Shown: in pieces, positions 8,627-16,973 of the stretch
Layout: the number at the start of each line of letters is the position of its first letter
Numbering within the stretch: the first letter of the stretch is position 1
Assembly: GCA_002281555.1 (NCBI GenBank)
Contig: NCGJ01000007.1
Span: 57,923-121,922, forward strand
Direction: 5' to 3'
Length of the DNA stretch: 64,000 bases
Origin: Hydrogenophilales bacterium 28-61-23
GTDB taxonomy: Bacteria; Pseudomonadota; Gammaproteobacteria; Burkholderiales; Thiobacillaceae
Notes under the pieces: model-generated
Databases searched by the model: none
Told to the model about the DNA's origin: nothing
Seen by the model: only the letters and a program-made list of their open reading frames with translations
Made by a program: the position numbers and the translations under genes

Positions 8627-9505
8627 ATGGTCAGACTCAGATTCTCGATTGAACTGAATTACGAAATCGACGAACCCGGCTGCGATTTCATTTTCAGCAT
8701 TCATGCCGCGCAAACCGCGCACCAGACCGTGGTGAGCGAGTCGCTCGACCTCAGCCAGAACCTGCCGCCCAACCTGTACACAGACCCGGTCACGCAGACG
8801 CGTTTTCTGCGCCTCAAGGCCTTGGCCGGACCGCTGACGGTGCGCTACGCCGCCACGGTGGATCTGGATCACTACACCGAGCAACCGGCGCAACTTGGCG
8901 AGGTGGCTGTGGCCAAACTGCCGGGGCAGGTGTTGCCCTATCTCTACCCCAGCCGATATTGCCAGTCGGATCGGCTGCACCGGCTCGCGGTCAAGGAGTT
9001 TGGCCACTTGTGGCAGGGCTACAGCCGTGTGCAGGCGATCTGCGACTGGGTCAGGAATCGTGTCACCTACCTGGCGAATTCCTCCACCGGTGACACCAGC
9101 GCGGTCGACACCCTGGTCGAGGAGGTCGGCGTCTGCCGCGACTTTGCCCACCTGATGATCGCCTTGTGCCGGGCGGTCAATATTCCGGCCCGTTTTGCCT
9201 CCGGCATCGACTATGGCGCCGACGTCTCGTTGAGGCCAACCGACTTCCATGCTTACGTCGAAGTCTATCTGGGCGACCGCTGGTACATTTTCGATCCCAC
9301 CGGCATTGCCATTCCGATGGGTTTTGTCCGCTTCGGCACCGGGCGCGACGCGGCCGACACCGCTTTTGCCACCCTGTTCGGCGGCGTGCGCGGGGCCGCG
9401 CCAGTGATAAATATCGAGGCCATGCCAAATGCACAGGGTGTGTTGCTGGCGCCCTGGCATGTACCGTATGCGTTGTCCACCGACGGGCAATTCGAGCGGA
9501 ACTGA
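8627..9505 (+). CDS. Transglutaminase-like cysteine protease family protein
   Basis: 292 residues. The C-terminal half is a transglutaminase-like domain with the full catalytic triad: Cys170 in EVGVCRDFAHL, His208 in TDFHAYVEVYL and Asp223 in WYIFDPTG. The N-terminal 110 residues form the beta-rich bacterial transglutaminase N-terminal region. No signal peptide is seen, so a cytoplasmic location is likely. Such proteins act as proteases or amide transferases; the substrate is not known. It stands alone, divergent from prkA. Confidence 0.88.
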   Translation: MVRLRFSIELNYEIDEPGCDFIFSIHAAQTAHQTVVSESLDLSQNLPPNLYTDPVTQTRFLRLKALAGPLTVRYAATVDLDHYTEQPAQLGEVAVAKLPGQVLPYLYPSRYCQSDRLHRLAVKEFGHLWQGYSRVQAICDWVRNRVTYLANSSTGDTSAVDTLVEEVGVCRDFAHLMIALCRAVNIPARFASGIDYGADVSLRPTDFHAYVEVYLGDRWYIFDPTGIAIPMGFVRFGTGRDAADTAFATLFGGVRGAAPVINIEAMPNAQGVLLAPWHVPYALSTDGQFERN

Positions 9506-9653
9506 ACCGGACGCCAGGTTTCGCCACATCCGGGTGCATCCTCGCCCCAATTGAGGACGCGCGGCCCGTGTGCGTTCAGAGCGTCGAGTCTTCTCTTCGC
9601 TCCGATGCCAGTCGGGCCGGGCCGAGATTCAGCCTGTGTTCCAATTTGCTGGC

Positions 9654-9669
9654 CGGCATCTTTCTTGCG
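9654..9669 (+). promoter_or_regulatory. Possible sigma-54 promoter (weak)
   Basis: CGGCATCTTTCTTGCG keeps the GG and GC at the correct 10-nt spacing but lacks the leading T. It lies 70 bp before the ParA-like gene. No NifA-type site was found upstream, so this may be chance. Confidence 0.3.
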
Positions 9670-9738
9670 TATCAGGCCGGGAAGCTTTTTTCATCTCCCG
9701 CCCGCGCGCGGGCCAATGCGTTTTAAAGGATGTCCGGA

Positions 9739-10434
9739 ATGAGCAAACTTCATTTGATCGGCGGCGAAAAAGGCGGCGTCGGCAAATCCCTGGTGGCCCG
9801 CGTGCTGGCCCAGTATCTGATCGACCATGAACTGTCTTTCATCGGTTTCGATACCGACCAGTCGCATGGTGCACTGCTGCGTTTTTACGCCGACTTCGCC
9901 GCGCCCGTGGCCATCGACCGCTACGAAAGCCTGGATCGCATCGTCGAGGCGGCCGTCGCTGAGGCGGAGCGGCGCGTGCTGGTCGATCTCGCCGCGCAGA
10001 CCCATCCCTTCCTGATGCGCTGGATGGAAGATTCCGGACTGCTCGAGATGGTCGATGAACTGGGTCTCGACCTCACCTATTGGCATGTCATGGATTCGGG
10101 CCAGGATGCGGTCGATCTCCTGCGCCAACTGCTGGACCGTTTCGGCGGACGCCTCAAACTGGTCCTGGTGCTCAACGAGGTGCGCGGCGACCGTTTCGGC
10201 CTGCTGGAAGCCTCGGGCCAGCGCGCCCGGGCGGAAGGCCTCGGCGCCCAGGTAATGTCGATGCGCCATTTGCAGGATGCCGCCATGCAAAAGATCGACG
10301 GACACAGCAGCAGCTTCTGGTCGGCCGTGAACAACAAAGATGCAGGCCCCGCCAACCTCGGCCTGCTCGAACGCCAGCGGGTCAGGATCTGGCTGAATCG
10401 TACCTACCAGGAGCTCGCGAAATTGTCGGTGTGA
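9739..10434 (+). CDS. ParA/MinD-type P-loop ATPase, cytoplasmic
   Basis: About 231 residues. The deviant Walker A motif GGEKGGVGKS at the N-terminus, FDTDQSHG (Walker A' region) and VLVDLAAQ (Walker B region) mark a ParA/MinD/MobD-like ATPase. There is no ParB partner next to it and the genes around it are unrelated, so it is more likely a stand-alone member of the family than a partition system. The ATG at 9739 is preceded by AAGGA at 8 nt; an in-frame ATG at 9730 overlaps that site. Target and role are unknown. Confidence 0.8.
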   Translation: MSKLHLIGGEKGGVGKSLVARVLAQYLIDHELSFIGFDTDQSHGALLRFYADFAAPVAIDRYESLDRIVEAAVAEAERRVLVDLAAQTHPFLMRWMEDSGLLEMVDELGLDLTYWHVMDSGQDAVDLLRQLLDRFGGRLKLVLVLNEVRGDRFGLLEASGQRARAEGLGAQVMSMRHLQDAAMQKIDGHSSSFWSAVNNKDAGPANLGLLERQRVRIWLNRTYQELAKLSV

Positions 10435-10445
10435 GCCCTGTGAGG

Positions 10446-11216
10446 CTAGGCCGAGGCGAGATCCAGGCCGAAGGTCTCGCGCAACACGCGGTCGATTTCA
10501 TCCGGCGGCACCTGGCGTAGTTTGACCTCGCCGCGCGCCACGGTCTTGAGCCTGCCACCGAACAGGATGACGCGGCCGTCCGGGGTTTGCCGCATGACGA
10601 TCAGGTGCTTCGTGAAGATCGTGTCCGGGTGGGTCGAGTTGAGCCAGTTGGCGGGCAGGAAATCGATCCACTCGTGATAAGCGAGGTCGAAGCAGTACTG
10701 ATCGGCCCAGTCGCCGTCCACTTTCGCCCGCAACTGGTATTCGCGTTCGTTCGGGCGCGTCAGTTGGAAGGTATCGAAGTCCTGGCGCACTTCGTCGGTC
10801 TCGTTCAAGCGCATCGGCGCGCGCATGCCGTAGCTGCCGAAGCCGACATCGCACAGCCATTCCTCGCCATCCAGCCGCGCCAGCAAAGCCATATGGGTGC
10901 GCGGCCGGCGCGCCGGGTAGGTCATCGGCCGGCAGCCGACGAAGCGGTACGGCACGCCCAGCGCCGCCAGCGCCATGGCGAGCAGGCCGTTGACCTCGTA
11001 GCAATAACCGCCGCGCCGCCGCCCGACGATCTTGTCGACGATGGCCTCGGGCGCCAGCGAGATGCCCTTGCCGGCTTGCACATCGAGGTTCTCGAACGGC
11101 ACGTTGTGGAGCTGGCAGCGCATGATTTCGGCCACGCAGGCCAGATCGGGCCGCGCCTCGCCCAGATAACCGATACGTTGAAAGTAGGCGGAGAGCTGGA
11201 AATTTTCGGCTTGCAT
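10446..11216 (-). CDS. nat: Arylamine N-acetyltransferase
   Basis: 256 residues, typical for bacterial NAT. The Cys-His-Asp triad is complete: Cys72 in RRGGYCYEVNG, His108 in RPRTHMAL and Asp123 in LCDVGFG. The N-terminal VPFENLDV motif is also present. The enzyme moves acetyl from acetyl-CoA to arylamines and hydrazines in the cytosol. It is convergent with the ParA-like gene and divergent from the TetR regulator at 11370. The physiological substrate is not evident. Confidence 0.95.
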   Translation of the reverse strand: MQAENFQLSAYFQRIGYLGEARPDLACVAEIMRCQLHNVPFENLDVQAGKGISLAPEAIVDKIVGRRRGGYCYEVNGLLAMALAALGVPYRFVGCRPMTYPARRPRTHMALLARLDGEEWLCDVGFGSYGMRAPMRLNETDEVRQDFDTFQLTRPNEREYQLRAKVDGDWADQYCFDLAYHEWIDFLPANWLNSTHPDTIFTKHLIVMRQTPDGRVILFGGRLKTVARGEVKLRQVPPDEIDRVLRETFGLDLASA

Positions 11217-11334
11217 GAAGAGGGTTCCGATTCGCCGGGTGGTTGAAGGCTCGTTAGTCTAGTTCGGCTCAGGTTTGCCGTGCGAGGCGCTTCCCGGCGT
11301 GAATGCCGAAATACCGACCGGGCGCATTTGGGGC

Positions 11335-11362
11335 TTGACTAGACCGACCGGTCTACTATCAT
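11335..11362 (+). promoter_or_regulatory. TetR-gene promoter with overlapping 7-2-7 operator
   Basis: TTGACT (11335-11340) and TATCAT (11357-11362) form a sigma-70 promoter with a 16-bp spacer. The spacer holds the perfect palindrome TAGACCGACCGGTCTA (11340-11355), probably the regulator's own operator. The -10 ends only 7 nt before the ATG, so the transcript may be leaderless. Confidence 0.65.
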
Positions 11363-11369
11363 ACGCGCC

Positions 11370-11972
11370 ATGAAACTCGACACCGATACCCGCTCCCGCA
11401 TCATTGCCACCGCGCGCGATATGTTCCACGGCCGCAGCTATGCCGATGTAGGCATACAGGAGATTTGCATCGGCGCGCGCGTTCAGAAGGGCAGCTTCTA
11501 CCATTTCTTTCCGTCCAAGCAGGAACTGGTCATGGCGGTTATCGACGACATGGCGGAAGACTGGGCGCATGGTTTCGTCGCCGAGGCGTTCGATCAAAAC
11601 CTGCCGCCGGTCGAACGCCTGGATTACATGATCGATGCCGCCTACTACTGGCAAAAAGCGGCCAGCGACATCAAGGGCCGCATGCCCGGCTGTCTGTTCG
11701 GCAACCTGGCGCTGGAGATGAGCACGCGCGATGACGTGATGCGCGCCAAATTGAATGCGGTGTTCGACAAGGCGCGCGACCGTTTCCGCGCCACGCTGGA
11801 CGATGCGGTACACATCGGCGCGCTGGCGGCGATGGATACCGAGGCCACCGCCACGGCCATGCTGGCTTATCTGGAAGGCATCATCCTGCTCGCCAAGACG
11901 CGCAATGATCCGGAGGTGATTCTTGTATTGGGGCCGGCGATCAAGACCTTGCGAATCGAACTGAGCCACTGA
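11370..11972 (+). CDS. TetR family transcriptional regulator
   Basis: 200 residues. The N-terminal helix-turn-helix region includes IIATARDMFHGRSYADVGIQEICIG and the recognition helix KGSFYHFFPSKQEL; the C-terminal ligand domain has a cysteine in GRMPGCLFGNLALEM, a pattern common in TetR regulators of stress or sulfur genes. Twin palindromes with an identical ACCGACCGGT core lie before this gene and before tusA, so it probably represses itself and the tusA-dsrE2 operon. No ribosome binding site is visible. Confidence 0.9.
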   Translation: MKLDTDTRSRIIATARDMFHGRSYADVGIQEICIGARVQKGSFYHFFPSKQELVMAVIDDMAEDWAHGFVAEAFDQNLPPVERLDYMIDAAYYWQKAASDIKGRMPGCLFGNLALEMSTRDDVMRAKLNAVFDKARDRFRATLDDAVHIGALAAMDTEATATAMLAYLEGIILLAKTRNDPEVILVLGPAIKTLRIELSH

Positions 11973-12048
11973 GCGTGCCATTGCCTTCGCGCCGTTACGC
12001 CAAGGTAATGACCCGCGCCCAAATGGGCATTTTTTTGAACATCTGACT

Positions 12049-12062
12049 TGACCGACCGGTCA
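12049..12062 (+). promoter_or_regulatory. Second TetR operator, before tusA
   Basis: TGACCGACCGGTCA is a perfect 6-2-6 palindrome with the same centre as the site at 11340-11355. It lies 42 bp before the tusA start, so the TetR regulator at 11370 probably controls both transcripts. Confidence 0.65.
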
Positions 12063-12104
12063 TCTAACGCGGCGATGCCGCAGCCACTGCAAAGGAGCAA
12101 CACC

Positions 12105-12332
12105 ATGCAATCGAATCAGACCCTGGACGCACGCGGCCTCAACTGCCCGCTACCGATTCTGCGCACCAAGAAAAGCCTGAGTACGTTGGAACCGGGCGAA
12201 ACCCTCAAAGTCGTTGCCAGCGACCCCGGTTCGCTGAAGGACATGGAGTCCTTCTGCAACCAGACTGGCAACACCCTGCTGTCGTCGCGACAAGCTGGCG
12301 GCGATTACGAATTCGTCATACGCAAAGTCTGA
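12105..12332 (+). CDS. tusA: TusA family sulfur carrier protein
   Basis: 75 residues. The TusA signature LDARGLNCPLPILRTKK with the sulfur-carrying Cys in CPLP is near the N-terminus. TusA carries persulfide sulfur in the cytoplasm, for tRNA thiolation or, in sulfur oxidisers, toward the Dsr or sHdr oxidation routes. The ATG is preceded by AAAGGAG at 7 nt. The next gene (DsrE2-like) starts 10 bp after the stop, a pairing typical of dissimilatory sulfur trafficking rather than tRNA modification. Confidence 0.93.
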   Translation: MQSNQTLDARGLNCPLPILRTKKSLSTLEPGETLKVVASDPGSLKDMESFCNQTGNTLLSSRQAGGDYEFVIRKV

Positions 12333-12342
12333 GGAGGTCGCC

Positions 12343-12972
12343 ATGAACGTCGCAAAACTGCATCCAGCCAGCGTGCAATCCGCCGCCATGCCCAGCGACC
12401 TGGCCGGTCTGGATGCCTGGTTCGACCAGCGCCTGGACGAGAAACTGGCGGAGCGGGCGGCCAACAAGATCCCGTCCCTGGCCATCATCGCCACCAAGGG
12501 CACCATGGACATGGCCTATCCGCCCTTGATCCTGGCCTCCACCGCCGCCGCCCTGGGCTGGAACGCCTCCATCTTCTTCACCTTCTACGGGCTGGAATTG
12601 CTGAAGAAGGACCTGGGCCTCAAGGTCTCGCCCCTGGGCAACCCGGCCATGCCGATGAAGATGCCGTTCGGTCCGGACTGGCTGAAGCGCATCAACCTGC
12701 CCGTCCCCAATCTGGTGGCCGGCAACCTACCCGGTTTCGAGAGCTTCGCCACCAGCATGATGGAGCAGACCGTGAAGGCCAAGGGCGTGCCCAGCATCAA
12801 GGAACTGCGCGACATCTGCGTCGAATCCGAGGTGCGCCTGGTGGCCTGCCAGATGACCGTGGACCTGTTCAACTATCGCCAGGACGAGTTCATCCCGGAG
12901 ATCGCCGAGTGGATCGGCGCCACCAGCTATCTGGGCGAGGCTAAGCAGGCCGACGTCTGTCTGTTCATCTGA
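12343..12972 (+). CDS. DsrE/DsrF/DrsH-like (DsrE2-type) sulfur transfer protein
   Basis: 209 residues. The region SLAIIATKGTMDMAYPPLILASTAAALGWNA and IFFTFYGLELLKKD matches DsrE2-type proteins; conserved cysteines sit in RDICVESEVRLVACQMTVDLF. The family receives sulfur from rhodanese or TusA in sulfur-oxidising bacteria, and the hydrophobic stretch near residues 55-85 may tie it to the membrane. It forms an operon with tusA and ends in a hairpin terminator. A role in sulfur oxidation in this host is an inference. Confidence 0.85.
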   Translation: MNVAKLHPASVQSAAMPSDLAGLDAWFDQRLDEKLAERAANKIPSLAIIATKGTMDMAYPPLILASTAAALGWNASIFFTFYGLELLKKDLGLKVSPLGNPAMPMKMPFGPDWLKRINLPVPNLVAGNLPGFESFATSMMEQTVKAKGVPSIKELRDICVESEVRLVACQMTVDLFNYRQDEFIPEIAEWIGATSYLGEAKQADVCLFI

Positions 12973-12978
12973 ACTTGT

Positions 12979-13010
12979 CTCCCTCTCCCGCGACGGGGAG
13001 GGAGCGTTTT
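12979..13010 (+). terminator. Intrinsic terminator after dsrE2
   Basis: CTCCCTCTCCCG and CGGGGAGGGAG pair with one bulge and are followed by CGTTTT. The hairpin belongs to the CTCCC/GGGAG intergenic repeat type seen elsewhere in the window. Confidence 0.6.
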
Positions 13011-13126
13011 ATGCCCGGCCGCCGCTTCGCGCCTGGCATTTCTCGCGCAGAAGAGCATTGCTCCTGACGACTATCCCCGGAGATACTACGAACGATATAG
13101 ATCAATTGCGGGTTTGTTTGTCCTAG

Positions 13127-14215
13127 ATGAAGCGCCGATCTCTTTTTTTCACGCTCCTTTGCCTCGCTCTCATGTTTACGGCCCAGGCACGGGCGACGGA
13201 CGCTCCCGCTGCCTCGGCTGCTCTCCCCGTCGTTCTCCCTTATCGCATCGGCGTGCTGTACTGGTCGATGAACATTCCCGGCCAGGTGGTCATGCGCCAG
13301 GGTCTGGAGGCGGAAGCGGTGCGCATCAATCGCGATGCCAAGAGCCAAGGCGGGCGCGGCGTGGAACTCTTGCCCGAGGTGGCGGGCGACGGTGCCGCCG
13401 GTATCGAGCGCCAGATCGCCCAGATGCACGAAATGGTGCGGCGCAAGCCCGATGTGATCATCGTCCAGCCCACCGACAACGCCGCCCTGGCCGTGCCGCT
13501 CAAGGCGGCCAACCGGGCCGGCATCCCCGTGGTGGCCTACGACCAGTACATCAGCGGCGGCGCCCTGGCCGCCTACATCACCTCGGATAACCGCCAGGCC
13601 GGCTATCTGGACGGCGAATACATCGCCTCGCTGTTCCCGAAAAACCGCCCCCTGCGCCTCGTCCTGGTGGAATACCCGCTGGTCTCGTCCACCGTCGAGC
13701 GCCTCAACGGCTTCCTCGATGCCCTGCGCGACCAGGGTACGCGCTACACCGTGCTGAAGACCTACAAGGCGGTGGAGCCGGTGGCTGGCCGGCGGGCCGG
13801 CGCGGCGATCCTGAGGGATTTTCCTCAGGCCGGCAGCATCGACGCCATCTTCACGGTCAATGACGGCGGCGGCCTGGCCATCGTCGAGGCCCTGGCCCAG
13901 GCCGGGCGCGACGAGATCGCCGTCGCCAGCATCGATGGCGATCCCGATTCCGTCGCGAACATCCGCGCCAGCCGGCTAACTCGCATCGACGCGGCGCAAT
14001 TCTGCGGCCCGCTCGGTGCCGAGGCGATGCGCGCGGCTTATGCCGTGGCCCGCAAGCAAAGCGTGCCGCGCCAGGTGCTGGTGCCGGTGTTCCCGATCAC
14101 CGCGGAGACGCTGGCCAATTATCCGGGCTGGCTCGGCCCCATCCCGGCCTCGTTCCGGAAACCCTGGCCGTCCCGCTCGCCGGTCTGGCGGAATCAGGCG
14201 CAAGGCCGGCGATGA
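13127..14215 (+). CDS. Periplasmic substrate-binding protein (sugar-type, PBP1 fold)
   Basis: 362 residues with an N-terminal signal peptide (RRSLFFTLLCLALMFTAQARA). The body is a periplasmic binding protein of the ribose/LacI-like type: IGVLYWSMNIPGQVVMRQGLE, PDVIIVQPTDNAALAVPLK, IPVVAYDQYISGG and IFTVNDGGGLAIVEAL. No permease or ATPase gene is near. The stop overlaps the start of the GGDEF-EAL gene by ATGA, so it probably serves as ligand sensor for that membrane enzyme rather than for transport. The ligand is unknown. Confidence 0.85.
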   Translation: MKRRSLFFTLLCLALMFTAQARATDAPAASAALPVVLPYRIGVLYWSMNIPGQVVMRQGLEAEAVRINRDAKSQGGRGVELLPEVAGDGAAGIERQIAQMHEMVRRKPDVIIVQPTDNAALAVPLKAANRAGIPVVAYDQYISGGALAAYITSDNRQAGYLDGEYIASLFPKNRPLRLVLVEYPLVSSTVERLNGFLDALRDQGTRYTVLKTYKAVEPVAGRRAGAAILRDFPQAGSIDAIFTVNDGGGLAIVEALAQAGRDEIAVASIDGDPDSVANIRASRLTRIDAAQFCGPLGAEAMRAAYAVARKQSVPRQVLVPVFPITAETLANYPGWLGPIPASFRKPWPSRSPVWRNQAQGRR

Positions 14216-16941
14216 GGCCGGACCGGTCCGTGGTGTCGACCCTGGAGAAGGAAACGTGCGCGTTCGCGGATGTCGATCGCCGCCTCGCCTTCACCTTCGG
14301 CGGCCTGATCCTCGCCCTGCTGGTGGCCGCGCTGCTGGCCGGCGGCTGGTATCTGCGCGGTGTCATGGAACGCGAGGAAAACCGGCTTTCGACCCTGCTG
14401 GCCGAGGTGCTGTCCAATGCGGTGAGTCGGGTCAGCTTTTCCGGCAAGTATCACGCCCGCCTGATGCTGGAGGAGATCAAGGCGGCGCAGCCCAGCATCC
14501 GCTATCTGCGCCTGGTCGACCCGCACGGCAGGGTGCTGGCGCACAGCGATGTCGCCCAGAACGATCTGCAACTCGATCCGGATTCGCGCCATATTGCCGA
14601 TCAGGTACTGAAGGATGCGGAGGCGCATCGAGTCCGGCATTTCATCCTGGCTGGCGAGCCCATCCGGGAGGTCAGCCTGTCCTACCGGGGCGGCTACGAC
14701 AATGCCGTGCAGGGGGTGATCCAGGTCGGCCTTTCGGAGCAGGATCTGCAACATGCGCTGATCGGCGGTTTCCAATTCATCGCGGCGCTGGTGTTGGCGC
14801 TGCTCGCGGTCGGCATCCTCGCCATCCGCCGCCTCAGCGCCCATTTCGGACATCCGGTGCGGCAACTGGCCAGCGATCTGGCCGCCACCCTGCACGCCGT
14901 GCCCGACCTGCTGTTCGAACTCGATCAGGACGGGCGCTATCTCCAGGTGCTCGCCCATCACAAGGAGATGCTCGCCGCATCACGCGAGCAGCTCCTGGGC
15001 CGCACCGTGGCCGAGGCCCTGCCGGCCCCGGCGGCGGCAACTGTCATGGCGGCCCTGCGCGAGGCGGCGGAGGGCGGGGAGTCGCACGGGCGCCAGATCA
15101 TGCTGGCTCTGCCCGGCGGGAATTTCTGGTTCGAACTTTCCGTGGCGCGCAAATCGACGGCGAAGGATGGCTCGATGCGCTTCATCGTGCTGTCGCGCGA
15201 CATCACCGAGCGCATGCGCTCCCAGACCCAGCTTCTGCTGGCCGCCTCGGTATTCGACAACAGCCGCGAAGGCATCCTGATCACCGACCCGGAACAGAAT
15301 ATCCTGCGCGCCAACCCGGCCTTCTGTCGGCTTACCGGCTACGACGAGGCCGATATCCGCGGCAAGACGCCGAAGATTTTGCAGTCAGGACACCACTCCC
15401 CCGACTTCTACCTCGGCCTGCGCACCAGCCTCGCCAGGCACGGCCAATGGCAGGGCGAGGTGCTGGATCGGCGCCGCGACGGCGAAATCATCCCCATCCT
15501 GCTCTCCATCAGCGTGGTCAAGGACGCTATCGGCAAGATCCTGAATTACGTCGCCGTGCACACCGATATCTCCCAGATCAAGCAGTCCGAGGCCCGGCTG
15601 GAGCATCAGGCCCGGCACGACCCGCTGACCGGGCTGTCGAACCGGCTGATGCTGCATCTGCGCACCGAACACGCGCTCGATCATGCGCGCCGCGAAAACA
15701 AGATCGTCGCCCTGCTGATGATCGATCTGGACCGCTTCAAGGACGTCAACGACAGCTTCGGCCACCTCATGGGCGATGCCCTGCTGCGCGAAGTGGCGGA
15801 ACGCCTGGCCCGGCGCGTGCGCAACGCCGACACCGTGAGCCGCCTGGGTGGCGATGAATTCACCGTGCTGCTGGAACACATCGAGAGTCCGGACGAGGCC
15901 GCCCACGTGGCGCAAGACCTGATCTCGGTGCTGAGCGAACCCTTTTGTCTGCCCAACGGTAGCGAGGTCGTGGTCGGCGCCACGGTCGGCATCGCCCTCT
16001 ACCCGGCCCACGGCGATTCGGAGGAGGCCTTGCTGCAAGGCGCCGACGCGGCCTTGTACCAGGCCAAGCTCGAGGGGCGCGGGCACTACCGCTATTTCTC
16101 GGATGTGCTGACCCTGGCGGCGCGCGAGCGCATCGCCATGGAGACGCGCCTGCGCCGGGCGGTCGCGCAAAACGAATTACGCGTGCATTTCCAGCCCCAG
16201 GTCGATATCGCCAGCGACGAGATCGTCGGCGCCGAGGCCCTGGTGCGCTGGCAAAGCCCGGAAGAGGGGCTGATTCCCCCCGGACGCTTCATCCCCATCG
16301 CCGAACAGACCGGCCTGATCGAGGCCATCGGCCGCTGGGTGCTGCTGGAAACCTGCCGCCAGGGACAACGCTGGCACGCCGCCGGGCTGCCGCCGCTGAC
16401 CCTGGCAGTCAACGTGTCGCCGCGCCAGATCATGCATGGCGACCTGGTTGAGACGGTGGCGGCCATCCTCAAGGAAACCGGTTTCCCGGCCCAGCGCCTG
16501 GAACTGGAAATGACCGAGAGCGCGCTGATGGACGATCAGGACCACGTCCTCGACGTGCTTGGCCGCCTGCGTACCCTGGGCGTGCGCATCGCCATCGACG
16601 ACTTCGGCACCGGCTACTCCTCGCTGGCCTATCTGAAGCGCTTCCCGATCGATGTGCTGAAGGTCGACAAGTCCTTCGTCGACGACATCCCGCGCCTCTC
16701 GGACGACATGGAAATCACCGCCACCATCATCGCCATGGCCCATACCCTGCGCCTCAAGGTGATGGCCGAAGGCGTGGAAACCCAGGCCCAGCTCGACTTC
16801 CTCAAGGCCCATGGCTGCGACTTCTATCAGGGCTACCTGAAGAGCCAGGCTCTGCCACCGGAGGAATTCATGGCGCTCATCATGCACAAGCCTCGCCCCT
16901 TGGCCGATGAAGCGGCCTTGCCGGCCGCCGATCCGGCTTAG
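14212..16941 (+). CDS. Membrane PAS-GGDEF-EAL protein (cyclic-di-GMP synthase/phosphodiesterase)
   Basis: 909 residues. Two membrane segments (about 24-46 and 184-207) bracket a periplasmic sensor region; two PAS domains follow (about 225-335 and 345-460). The GGDEF domain has an intact GGDEF motif near residue 546 and the EAL domain an intact EAL near 675, plus DDFGTGYSS and KVDKSFVDDI, so both activities are possible. The start overlaps the stop of the periplasmic binding protein gene (ATGA), which suggests the binding protein feeds a signal to this enzyme. Output is probably the biofilm or motility state. Confidence 0.94.
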   Translation: MRPDRSVVSTLEKETCAFADVDRRLAFTFGGLILALLVAALLAGGWYLRGVMEREENRLSTLLAEVLSNAVSRVSFSGKYHARLMLEEIKAAQPSIRYLRLVDPHGRVLAHSDVAQNDLQLDPDSRHIADQVLKDAEAHRVRHFILAGEPIREVSLSYRGGYDNAVQGVIQVGLSEQDLQHALIGGFQFIAALVLALLAVGILAIRRLSAHFGHPVRQLASDLAATLHAVPDLLFELDQDGRYLQVLAHHKEMLAASREQLLGRTVAEALPAPAAATVMAALREAAEGGESHGRQIMLALPGGNFWFELSVARKSTAKDGSMRFIVLSRDITERMRSQTQLLLAASVFDNSREGILITDPEQNILRANPAFCRLTGYDEADIRGKTPKILQSGHHSPDFYLGLRTSLARHGQWQGEVLDRRRDGEIIPILLSISVVKDAIGKILNYVAVHTDISQIKQSEARLEHQARHDPLTGLSNRLMLHLRTEHALDHARRENKIVALLMIDLDRFKDVNDSFGHLMGDALLREVAERLARRVRNADTVSRLGGDEFTVLLEHIESPDEAAHVAQDLISVLSEPFCLPNGSEVVVGATVGIALYPAHGDSEEALLQGADAALYQAKLEGRGHYRYFSDVLTLAARERIAMETRLRRAVAQNELRVHFQPQVDIASDEIVGAEALVRWQSPEEGLIPPGRFIPIAEQTGLIEAIGRWVLLETCRQGQRWHAAGLPPLTLAVNVSPRQIMHGDLVETVAAILKETGFPAQRLELEMTESALMDDQDHVLDVLGRLRTLGVRIAIDDFGTGYSSLAYLKRFPIDVLKVDKSFVDDIPRLSDDMEITATIIAMAHTLRLKVMAEGVETQAQLDFLKAHGCDFYQGYLKSQALPPEEFMALIMHKPRPLADEAALPAADPA

Positions 16942-16973
16942 CGCCGGGCAAAGCCAGGCTCATCCATCGAGGC

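Noticed and set aside
9739..10434. Plasmid or chromosome partition system
   Set aside because: Only a ParA-like ATPase is present, with no ParB gene or parS-like repeats next to it.
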